5,804 nt of DNA from positions 1-5,804 of the forward strand of contig CBCXVS010000390.1 of assembly GCA_965178525.1 (NCBI GenBank). Reading direction: 5' to 3'. The notes under the pieces are model-generated. The model was not told where the DNA came from. It saw only the letters and a list, made by a program, of their open reading frames with translations, and did not search any database. Numbering within the stretch: position 1 is the stretch's first letter; each line of letters starts with the position of its first letter. This document shows positions 1 to 5,740 of the stretch, piece after piece. Both the position numbers and the translations under genes were made by a program. The DNA is from CBCXVS01 sp965178525. GTDB taxonomy: Bacteria; Tectomicrobia; Entotheonellia; Entotheonellales; Entotheonellaceae.

Positions 1-71
1 CATGACAAAACCCCCTCATGTGTTGGGTCAACCGTTGACACGACCAGCAGTTAGAGCTTCACTTAAGGCCA
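1..71. other. Foreign DNA abutting truncated prsR (possible mobile-element end)
   Basis: Homology to PrsR ends at base 72, after the codons for NCGAIPE. None of the three minus-strand frames beyond this point gives the expected continuation of a sigma-54 activator (ELFGHEKGAFTGA-like). Read on the minus strand the segment begins TGGCCTTAAG, so it starts with TG as many insertion-sequence ends do. It contains an inverted repeat, GTCAAC-C-GTTGAC, at 27-39. No transposase is visible because the segment runs off the window. It could be an IS terminus or the joint of a deletion or rearrangement; I do not recognise the element. Confidence 0.4.
27..39. repeat. Short inverted repeat GTCAAC-C-GTTGAC
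   Basis: The sequence shows six-base arms around a single central C, inside the non-homologous segment next to the prsR breakpoint. It could be a protein-binding site near a mobile-element end or a chance palindrome. Nothing else in the window decides between these. Confidence 0.35.
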
Positions 72-698
72 TTCCGGGATAGCTCCACAATTAATCGCAA
101 TACATGGGCCGTTGTGGCGCCGGCTCTGCCGATGGATAGCCCGGGCGACCAGTTCCTTTCCTGTACCACTTTCGCCAACGATCAACACTGGCACCTCGGC
201 GGTTGCCACTTTGCGGATCGTGGCAAACACCTCTTGCATCTGGGGACTGCTCCCAACCATCTCTTCGAAGGCTTCGCCGGCAAGCCGCTGCTGCAGCAAG
301 CGGTGTTCGTGTTCCAGGCGATAGATGTGCAAAGCGCGGCGAATGATGACCTGCAGCTCATCGAGTTGCACGGGCTTGCGCAGGAAATCATAGGCGTCCT
401 GCCCAATTGCCTGCAGGGCATGCTCTTTGCCATCGCGGCCTGTAATGACGATAATCTTGGCACCCGGGTCTTGTTGTAACAGATCATTCAGCGTCCGAAA
501 GCCTTCGGCCACCTCTCGCGGCTGCGGTGGCAATCCCAGATCAAGGGTCACCACGGCCGGCCGAACGGACTGAAATACCTCCAAAGCGCTCTGGCGGTCT
601 GGCGCCATACATACGGTATAATCCGGCGTCAAAGCCCATTGCATCTGCATGCGACTGTCTTCGTCGTCCTCAATGACGAGAACGGTCGGCGTCTCCAT
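63..698 (-). pseudogene. prsR: Truncated PEP-CTERM response regulator PrsR (receiver plus start of sigma-54 AAA+ domain)
   Basis: The 211-residue reading frame has a CheY-like receiver at about residues 4-122, with acidic D11/D12, phospho-acceptor D53 (TLDLGLP), T86 (ITG) and K108 (RKP). A linker helix follows, then the start of a sigma-54 interaction AAA+ domain with Walker A GESGTGKE at 175-182. Family members of about 450 aa continue with GAFTGA, Walker B and a Fis-type helix-turn-helix. Here homology ends after E209 and the frame closes two codons later (W-P-TAA) in unrelated DNA. The remnant could accept phosphate but cannot hydrolyse ATP, contact sigma-54 or bind DNA. The start is ATG at 698, with GGAG four bases upstream and 13 bases after the prsK stop, so it was the second gene of a prsK-prsR operon. 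The assignment to PrsR rests on the receiver pattern plus the PrsK neighbour. Confidence 0.88.
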
Positions 699-701
699 AG
701 G

Positions 702-706
702 TCTCC
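702..706 (-). promoter_or_regulatory. Ribosome binding site of prsR
   Basis: GGAGA lies on the minus strand immediately before the ATG at 698 (GGAG ends four bases before it), in the 13-base gap after the prsK stop codon. It supports this start and translational coupling of the pair in the intact ancestor. Confidence 0.6.
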
Positions 707-903
707 AGTCGTTACGTCTCTACAGAGCGTGTCGTGTGCGGGGCCTCCGCAGCCACTAGGAAGCATCTATCCTGAGCTGACCGTGCGGCAAGCGGCAGGA
801 AAACGCGAAACGTACTTCCCTTCCCGGCAACGCTTTCCACCTCGATTTTGCCTCGATGCGCCTCGATAATCATTTTGCTCTGAAACATGCCGATACCAAG
901 CTC

Positions 904-906
904 CTA
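904..906 (-). other. In-frame amber codon in prsK ATPase domain
   Basis: The minus-strand codon is TAG, between HTTKS (F-box) and ELGIGMFQSKM (G2). Relatives usually read TTKSKGLGIG, so Lys is replaced by a stop and the next Gly by Glu. The same frame then stays open for 63 codons of clear kinase C-terminus (ending region IEVESVAGKGSTFRVFLPL) to TAA at 712. That shows a point lesion rather than a natural end. Confidence 0.85.
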
Positions 907-1398
907 GCTTTTGGTGGTGTGAAATGGTTCGAACAGGAAGCGCGTCAAAAACTCCTGGGACATCCCACAGCCATTATCATGCACCGTTAGCACGGCCCAA
1001 CGGTCTATTTGGGCCGTAGCCACTCGAATTTCGCCATCTTGTTCGACGGCTTCCAAGGCGTTGAGCATGAGATTGTTCAGCACTTTCCGAAGTTGTTCCG
1101 TATCCATGCGCACAGGAAGCATGGGCTGCAGTTCCCGATGCAATATGCCCTGCCAGGTTCCATCCAGTTCGGCAAGGGCCGTGTGGACGAGCTCGCTCAG
1201 GTCTGCCTCAGTCGGATGGAGTTCAATACGATGGGTTAACAGCGTAAGCCGGCTGCACATGGCATTCATTTTGGCGACACTCGCGGAGATCACGCGGAGC
1301 ATGTCGTCGCGAAACACGGGATTGTCATAGTGAACGGGCAGATTTTGCACCATCAGTGAAAGCTTTGCTGCCAAATTCTTGAGATCATGGACAAAGAA

Positions 1399-1421
1399 CC
1401 CTCCGGAGCGGCCCTTTACCT
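1399..1421 (-). other. Frameshifting insertion before the prsK H-box
   Basis: Upstream coding ends EMEALQTVS in one frame and coding resumes FFVHDLKNLAAKLS in another. The 23 bases between replace what is normally a single codon (family EAFQTMSAFFVHDLKN), so about 20 bases look inserted. This shifts the frame and creates TAA at 1416-1418. The inserted stretch contains the palindrome CTCCGGAG (1401-1408). Confidence 0.75.
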
Positions 1422-2039
1422 CGAGACCGTCTGCAACGCTTCCATTTCTTCCTTCGCGCGCAAAAGACGCTGAGACAGCTGGAGATTCAGCAAGCTTGCT
1501 GCAGCTTGATCGGCTACCGTTTTCAACAGATCGAAATCCTCCACCGAAAAGGCTTCTTGTGTCAGGCGATCACTTAACGTGATCACGCCCAAAAGCTGCT
1601 GTCCGGTAGTGAGGCCGGTGCCATACCGTATCTGGGCCTGCTTCAAAACATCACGCTGTGCGGCGTGTAACCCAGGCGTTGCAGGCAGGGCCAAATCGAC
1701 AGGAAACGTGTGTTGACGCATACAGGCAACCAGAGCGGCAGCCGTTTTCTCCCATTCCGGCGGCAGCCCTCGTCTATCCCAAAAAACCGTGGAACCGCCT
1801 AAGGTAAGATGATCCTGCCTCTCTTCATCGGCAAGCCATAGGGTGACGGAAGGCACCGCAAAAATATCCGAAATCATTCTGGCCACAACCACACAGAGTT
1901 CTTGCACCTCGACGACAGAGGTCATACGCTGTGTGCACGCTGTCCATACCATGCGATAGTCATAATGCAAGCGGTAAAAATGCCGATTGATAAACTGTTT
2001 GATGTCATGTTGAAGAGAAGCAGATAAGAGGATGATCGC

Positions 2040-2330
2040 TAGGATTATCACAGAAAGTAAAACAAAAGAGATACCTAAAGGCAGAATTTTATCTATATTA
2101 ATATTGCTAATTAGTTTAGAAAATATCCCTACAACTAAGAGATAAATGCCGACGCTTATAATAATGACAGAATTGTAGAGTAACGGACGAGATAAACAAA
2201 TTTCTACATTAAAAAGATATTTATATGAAAATGAAATAATAATCAAAATAGTGGTGGAAAGAATCGCAATAGCATGAATTGTCGTGGCAGATAGATGGAT
2301 AGATGTCAATAAGAGTGCTTGGCTGCTTAT
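2040..2330 (-). other. AT-rich tract inside the prsK membrane domain
   Basis: Hand count gives 65 G+C in 240 bases (27%) for 2041-2280, against about 58% at 1681-1740 and 65% at 2581-2640 in the same gene. The tract still encodes hydrophobic helices homologous in pattern to PrsK but uses Ile, Phe, Tyr, Asn and A/T-ending codons. It could be an intragenic recombination import from an AT-rich relative or local drift. Confidence 0.6.
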
Positions 2331-2663
2331 GTAAATCTGTACCGCGAATAAACTGCCGACCCCCACTATCATGAATTTAATCCGTTCACGCATCCATCCC
2401 GCCGAAACCCGAAGTGTCTTTTCCAGATGGACAACAATAGCCAGGCTACTGCACAGGAAGATGAGATAAAAACTATAGCCAGACCAACCGAGAGGTATCG
2501 TCCCCTCGCCAAGCGTCTCTCCACCGAAGTCCGGGGCGAACAGGGTGTGGGGAAAGCCTAACACCGTGCCGAGAGGCAGGAGAAAAGCGGCGAGCAGGCC
2601 CCATCGCCACCGCCTGAGATGGGCCTGATAGTTGGCGCGTGCGAAGCTCAGGCTGAACAGCAG

Positions 2664-2666
2664 CTA
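2664..2666 (-). other. In-frame amber codon at an expected Trp of prsK
   Basis: The frame runs AAALLPGL-TAG-LLFSLSFARANYQ without any shift, and homologous membrane sequence continues on both sides. TGG to TAG is a single G-to-A change and Trp fits this position at the start of a membrane segment. Confidence 0.8.
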
Positions 2667-2900
2667 GAGGCCAGGGAGCAACGCCGCGGCGACCATGCGC
2701 AGTCGTTCCCAACATATCACCTCCAGGGGCAGGGTCGCATGTGCACCGAGACCGGCAAACACGTCCATCAAGGCCAAAGCCCACATCCCGGCGGCAAAGG
2801 CCCGATGGGCGAGAGCAGAGGGAGCCTGCCGGATCACATATACGGCTAACCCACTGCACAACACGGCACCCGAGAATGCGAGGAGAGCCTGAAACATCAT

Positions 2901-3052
2901 GCGCCTCTTTCTCTCGTACTGCGTATTGCCAATGACGTACCCTTAGCAAACCCTGATGTTGTTAACCTTGCGGTGCTCAAAGGGGTAACTTACTTCCGCC
3001 GCATACGCCATCTCCTGCAAGGTCCTTGTCCGCTGGCCATAGACGGCCGGTC
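2901..3052. other. Intergenic spacer between cysC and prsK
   Basis: This 152-base spacer has no supported gene. It holds the prsK ribosome binding site (GAGG at 2904-2907). I see no clear hairpin plus T-run terminator after cysC and no -24/-12 (TGGCAC-N5-TTGC) sigma-54 promoter. The imperfect inverted repeat around 2957-2990 (GTTAACCTT against GGGGTAAC) is too weak to call. Confidence 0.4.
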
Positions 3053-3625
3053 TTAAGCCTTGATGAAACCACGATGAACAAGGTATTCAAGAATCAATCG
3101 GGCATTCTCTTCCGGCGTATGCGCCACCGTGTCGAGGGTGATCTCCGGATTCAACGGCGGCTCATAGGGATCATCGATACCGGTAAAATCCTTAATCTCG
3201 CCGCGCCGCGCCTTGGCATACATGCCTTTCACGTCCCGCTTTTCGCACTCTTCTAACGACGTGCTGACAAACACCTCGATAAAGTTGTCATCGCCCACCA
3301 TGTTGCGGACGTCGTTGCGCGTCGTCCGATACGGGCTGACGGCCGCACACATCACGATGCCGCCGTGCCGAACAAGCTCCGAGGCGACATATCCAATGCG
3401 CCGGACATTGATATCCCGGTCTTCTTTGCCGAATCCCAGGCCTTTCGAGAGGTGCGTGCGCACCACATCGCCGTCGAGCATCGTCACCTGACGGCCATGT
3501 TCGAGCAAGAGAACTGCGAGCACTTCAGCCGTCGTCGATTTCCCCGCCCCGCTCAAGCCGGTAAACCACAGACACCCCCCCTGTTGATACCGTGGCGGGT
3601 AGGCCTCACCGAGGATCTTCGCCAC
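3053..3625 (-). CDS. cysC: Adenylyl-sulfate (APS) kinase, the C-terminal half of a split Sat-CysC
   Basis: The enzyme phosphorylates APS with ATP to give PAPS, the sulfate donor for sulfotransferases and for PAPS reduction. The 190-residue frame is complete for the family: Walker A GLSGAGKS at 23-30, LDGDVVR near 50-55, GFGKEDRDINVRRIGYVA at about 64-81, AAVSPYR with Ser97 at the position of the phosphorylated Ser of E. coli CysC, and KGMYAKARRGEIKDFTGIDDPYEPP in the lid region. The first possible start is GTG at 3625, with no convincing Shine-Dalgarno. Five codons upstream in the same frame is the TAG that ends sat. The sequence FTRPEVAKILGEAYPPR across this start is the usual linker of Sat-CysC fusion proteins, so the ancestor was one gene. 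Translation may now depend on reinitiation after the sat stop. The stop is TAA. Confidence 0.88.
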   Translation of the reverse strand: MAKILGEAYPPRYQQGGCLWFTGLSGAGKSTTAEVLAVLLLEHGRQVTMLDGDVVRTHLSKGLGFGKEDRDINVRRIGYVASELVRHGGIVMCAAVSPYRTTRNDVRNMVGDDNFIEVFVSTSLEECEKRDVKGMYAKARRGEIKDFTGIDDPYEPPLNPEITLDTVAHTPEENARLILEYLVHRGFIKA

Positions 3626-3640
3626 CTCGGGCCGGGTAAA

Positions 3641-3643
3641 CTA
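3641..3643 (-). other. In-frame amber codon in the Sat-CysC linker
   Basis: Sat and CysC are in the same frame, joined as HGGKPLPA-TAG-FTRPEVAKIL. Fusion proteins of this type normally have Trp here (PxWFTRPEV), so one G-to-A change (TGG to TAG) separates the two enzymes. Readthrough or reversion would give a 575-residue fusion, the usual length. Confidence 0.85.
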
Positions 3644-4780
3644 GGCCGGCAGGGGCTTGCCGCCATGCAGGTACTCCTCACGGACTTGGGTTCCGGAAAT
3701 CGATGCCGTGCGGGCCTGAACCGGGACGTTAAATACTTCCTCATACCGGTCTTCGTCCGGGAGGTAGACCAACTCCCGAAACGGCACCATCGCCACCCCC
3801 AATTCCTCGTGATAGCGTTCGACCAACTCTTGGGCATCGTAGGGTCCGTAGAACGGCTTGCCCGTTGAATCGACACCGGGACCGGCGTGATCCCGTCCGA
3901 CAATCAGGTAATTCGCGCCGTAGTTACGCCGGATCAGCGCATGCCACAGGGCCTCACGCGGCCCGGCAAGCCGCATGGCCAGTGGCAGCAGCGCGAGCAA
4001 GATGCGATCAGGATCATAGTAATGATCCGTCAGCGCGCGATACGCGCGTACGCGCGTATAATGGTCCACATCGCCCGGCTTCGTCATGCCGACCACGGGA
4101 TGCAGCAACAAGACGCCATCGACCGCCTGCGCCGCCCGTTTGGTGAGTTCCTCATGCACTCTATGTAGAGGATTACGTGTCTGGAAAGCTACGACACGGT
4201 CATACCCGAACGGCTCCAGCCGCGCCCGCGTCTGTGCCGGTGTGAGGCGCAACTCCTGAAAATCATAATGCCGTGGTAGCTGCAGGACTTGTAAACGGCC
4301 GGAAATATTCCGTGAACCCCAGCTATGCATCTCCGCCACCAATGGATGCCGAGCATCTTGCGTACCTAAGGTCGCCTGCGCCACTTCCGCCGGATTCCAC
4401 GTATAAATTTCTTCAATCGTCATCACGGCGAGCAAGGCATTTTGCGCATCCCGCAACGCCACATCCTGATCCGGATGTACCTCCGTCTCAGACCCAACGG
4501 GCAGGGTGATAGGCAACGGGAACAGCTGGCCATTCGCCAAGCGCATCTCGTCTAAAACACGCTGATGGTCCTCACGTCCCATAAAGCGGTCAAGGGGCGA
4601 GAAAGCGCCCGTCACAAGCAATTCCAAATCGCATACGGCACGTTCCGATAGTTGTATAGAAGGCAAATGGCTGGCATAGGCTTTCACGTCATCCAAGCTA
4701 TCGGCAGGCACGCACAAATCAATCAGGCTGCCACCGCAGGGCGTAATCAGACAGGCTCGTTGTGCTGTTGTCGTAACCAT
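3641..4780 (-). CDS. sat: Sulfate adenylyltransferase (ATP sulfurylase), the N-terminal half of a split Sat-CysC
   Basis: This monomer-type ATP sulfurylase makes APS and pyrophosphate from sulfate and ATP in the cytoplasm. The 379-residue frame has the N-terminal PUA-like region (LSERAVCDLELLVTGAFSPLDRFM at about 44-67) and the catalytic signatures QTRNPLHRVHE at 200-210, LLPLAMRLAGPREALWHALIRR near 264-285, GRDHAGPG at 295-302 and ASISGTQVR at 359-367; all appear intact. It ends at TAG in the linker that normally leads into a fused APS kinase, which follows in the same frame. The catalytic domain is complete, so the separate protein is probably active. The start is ATG at 4780, with GGAG ten bases upstream. 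The gene lies 185 bases after epsE, and the spacer carries a 16-bp palindrome that could be an operator. In an EPS locus the pair may supply PAPS for polysaccharide sulfation; that role is inference. Confidence 0.92.
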   Translation of the reverse strand: MVTTTAQRACLITPCGGSLIDLCVPADSLDDVKAYASHLPSIQLSERAVCDLELLVTGAFSPLDRFMGREDHQRVLDEMRLANGQLFPLPITLPVGSETEVHPDQDVALRDAQNALLAVMTIEEIYTWNPAEVAQATLGTQDARHPLVAEMHSWGSRNISGRLQVLQLPRHYDFQELRLTPAQTRARLEPFGYDRVVAFQTRNPLHRVHEELTKRAAQAVDGVLLLHPVVGMTKPGDVDHYTRVRAYRALTDHYYDPDRILLALLPLAMRLAGPREALWHALIRRNYGANYLIVGRDHAGPGVDSTGKPFYGPYDAQELVERYHEELGVAMVPFRELVYLPDEDRYEEVFNVPVQARTASISGTQVREEYLHGGKPLPA

Positions 4781-4870
4781 GACTGCTATTCTCCAGTATG
4801 TGAAAAAGATGTGCTAGGCGTCGCGTATCATCACTCGCGGGGGATGATCTGATGATTTTCAGGATTTGTA

Positions 4871-4880
4871 AAACCGAAGT
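4871..4880 (-). repeat. Ten-base motif ACTTCGGTTT, copy 1 (upstream of sat)
   Basis: This is identical to the copy at 5731-5740. Both copies lie in non-coding DNA, in the same orientation, 91 and 138 bases before the sat and epsE start codons. Shared position and orientation hint at a regulatory element, but ten bases could match by chance. Confidence 0.3.
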
Positions 4881-4926
4881 GCTACGCATCACAATGAAGG
4901 GAACACTATTGGAGACGGTTTAATAG

Positions 4927-4942
4927 ACATTTTGCAAAATGT
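4927..4942. promoter_or_regulatory. Perfect 16-bp palindrome ACATTTTGCAAAATGT, possible operator
   Basis: Every base pairs across the dyad centre at 4934/4935; symmetry stops at the flanking G...G. It lies 23 bases past the epsE stop and 146 bases before the sat start. The AT-rich stem with little loop space and no following T-run argues against an intrinsic terminator and favours a dimeric repressor or activator site. The regulator is unknown. Confidence 0.5.
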
Positions 4943-4965
4943 GCTATTTTTAACGTGGAGCGGTA

Positions 4966-5593
4966 CTAAGGAACGATGATGGTATCTCCTGATTTTAGCA
5001 AGATATTATTCTGTTTACCTGCTACAACATCTTTAAAACGGAAACGCATGGCCGTTTCCCCATTTTTGTTGCCATTTTGCCGCCGGACAATGATACGATT
5101 GGTAGCAGCGAATTCACCGAATCCACCTGATAAGCTCAAGGCTTGAAGAAAGGTGGTACCCGTCTTGACCACATGTCGTCCCGGAGCTTTAACCTGTCCT
5201 AAGATATAAATCGCATAGCTGTTGACCTGTTGCAAAATAACGGACACTCGTGGGGATTCTTTGTAATATCGTTTGAGTTCTTCAACGATGGCTTCATTCA
5301 ATTGCTCTGTCGTCAATCCTGCGGCCTGCATATCGCCTATGAGTGGCAAAGAAATCTTGCCGTCAGGCCGTACATTGACAACCCGGCTCAGATCTTCATT
5401 TTTCCAAACTATGACCTCCACAACATCTTCTGGCCCTATATGGTAATCCTGTGGGCTCTGCTGCTGCTCATCCGGAGGCGTTGGCGGTAGATCTACAACT
5501 TTTTGGGCACATGAAAGTATTAAAGAAAGCAGTCCGATCCAAAGAATCAGATATATATAGCTTGCTACTTTGCCATACAGGGCGAATGTTCAT
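4966..5593 (-). CDS. epsE: EpsE/Wza-type polysaccharide export lipoprotein, frameshifted in the signal peptide
   Basis: This is an outer-membrane polysaccharide export protein. After the break the frame reads a lipobox ILSCAQ, a Pro/Gln-rich spacer (PPTPPDEQQQSPQ), and the Poly_export domain beginning DYHIGPEDVVEVIVWKNEDL, with RPDGKISLPLIGDMQAAGLT. An SLBB-like domain follows (YILGQVKAPGRHVV, LSLSGGFGEFAATNRI, KSGDTIIVP at the end). That frame has no ATG, GTG or TTG before GTG at 5421, which would start inside the export domain and lose the signal peptide. ATG at 5593, with AAGGA eight bases upstream, opens MNIRPVWQSSKLYI in another frame and ends at 5468. One extra TA in the tract at 5551-5559 joins the two exactly, giving 209 residues, a basic N-region, a hydrophobic core and lipidated Cys29: the normal family layout. 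It is either decayed, phase-off, or a sequencing error. The stop is TAG at 4966. Confidence 0.82.
5551..5559. repeat. Dinucleotide tract (TA)4.5 in the epsE signal-peptide coding region
   Basis: Nine alternating A/T bases sit exactly where the ATG-initiated frame and the mature EpsE frame part. Gain of one TA unit makes the codons CTA TAT ATA TAT CTG and restores one continuous reading frame. Short dinucleotide tracts are slippage-prone, so this could be a phase-variation switch. Confidence 0.6.
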
Positions 5594-5601
5594 GATTTTT
5601 A

Positions 5602-5606
5602 TCCTT
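5602..5606 (-). promoter_or_regulatory. Ribosome binding site that fixes the epsE start
   Basis: AAGGA lies on the minus strand eight bases before ATG at 5593. It is the best Shine-Dalgarno in the region. It selects this ATG over the upstream in-frame ATG at 5674 and over the GTG at 5421, and so exposes the frameshift in the signal peptide. Confidence 0.6.
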
Positions 5607-5730
5607 GATACAGACATCATTAAATCAAAAAACTTTAACAAAAAAATCAAAATAAATACGAAATACAACTCCATAACTTATCGATTTAAATTCTACAATT
5701 GTGAAAGAAAAATTTATATGATTCTTTTCT

Positions 5731-5740
5731 AAACCGAAGT
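5731..5740 (-). repeat. Ten-base motif ACTTCGGTTT, copy 2 (upstream of epsE)
   Basis: This is an exact match, in the same orientation, to 4871-4880. It is in non-coding DNA 138 bases before the epsE ATG. It may be a shared regulatory element or a coincidence. Confidence 0.3.

Larger units (their letters stand above)
712..2900 (-). pseudogene. prsK: Degenerate XrtA/PEP-CTERM sensor histidine kinase PrsK (two amber codons, one frameshift)
   Basis: Reading through the lesions gives about 722 residues, near the family's usual length. The order is an N-terminal multi-helix membrane region (about residues 1-270), the conserved HDIKQFINRHFYR segment, a GAF domain (starting near TSVVEVQELC, ending near LLNLQLSQ), an H-box FFVHDLKN (His codon 1387-1389), an N-box (LNNLMLNALEAVEQ), a G1 box (DNGCG), an F-box (FEPFHTTKS) and G2 (LGIGMF). 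Three lesions interrupt it: TAG at 2664-2666 where Trp is expected (LLPGL*LLFSL), a frameshift at 1399-1421 just before the H-box, and TAG at 904-906 between F-box and G2. The stop is TAA at 712-714. ATG at 2900 or 2897 is the start; GAGG at 2904-2907 fits 2897 slightly better. The longest intact piece (1416 to about 2640) would be a membrane-GAF protein without a kinase. The central membrane part is strikingly AT-rich. No single fragment can be an active kinase. Confidence 0.9.
4781..4965. other. Intergenic region upstream of sat
   Basis: No gene is supported here. On the minus strand it holds, in order from epsE: a perfect 16-bp palindrome (4927-4942), a ten-base motif shared with the epsE leader (4871-4880), ATCATC/GATGAT arms around a ten-base spacer (4827-4848, with a second GATGAT at 4851-4856), and the sat ribosome binding site GGAG (4791-4794). 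I cannot place a confident -35/-10 pair. Confidence 0.45.

Noticed and set aside
189..206. TGGCAC followed by TTGC, resembling a sigma-54 promoter as found before PEP-CTERM genes
   Set aside because: The spacing is eight bases instead of five, it lies within prsR coding sequence, and it points away from any gene on the plus strand.
63..698. A natural stand-alone single-domain response regulator
   Set aside because: The frame continues well into the AAA+ domain through Walker A and ends mid-motif in unrelated DNA, so it is a truncation.
3365..3868. A 167-codon open frame on the plus strand across cysC and sat
   Set aside because: It lies antisense to two strongly conserved enzymes, has no domain resemblance and no ribosome binding site evidence; it is an antisense shadow in GC-rich coding DNA.
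4827..4856. ATCATC...GATGAT arms with a tandem GATGAT, possible hairpin or terminator
   Set aside because: Six-base AT-rich arms with a ten-base loop and no T-run; too weak for a terminator call, mentioned only in the intergenic entry.
5468..5674. A separate 68-codon minus-strand gene starting at ATG 5674 with a hydrophobic N-terminus
   Set aside because: Its C-terminal part is the wrong-frame reading of the epsE signal peptide and spacer. The good ribosome binding site belongs to the internal ATG at 5593, and no SD precedes 5674.
5451..5732. A 93-codon plus-strand frame in the AT-rich leader
   Set aside because: Its residue content (Lys, Asn, Ile, Phe rich) just reflects AT-rich DNA; it overlaps epsE antisense and shows no domain or ribosome binding site.
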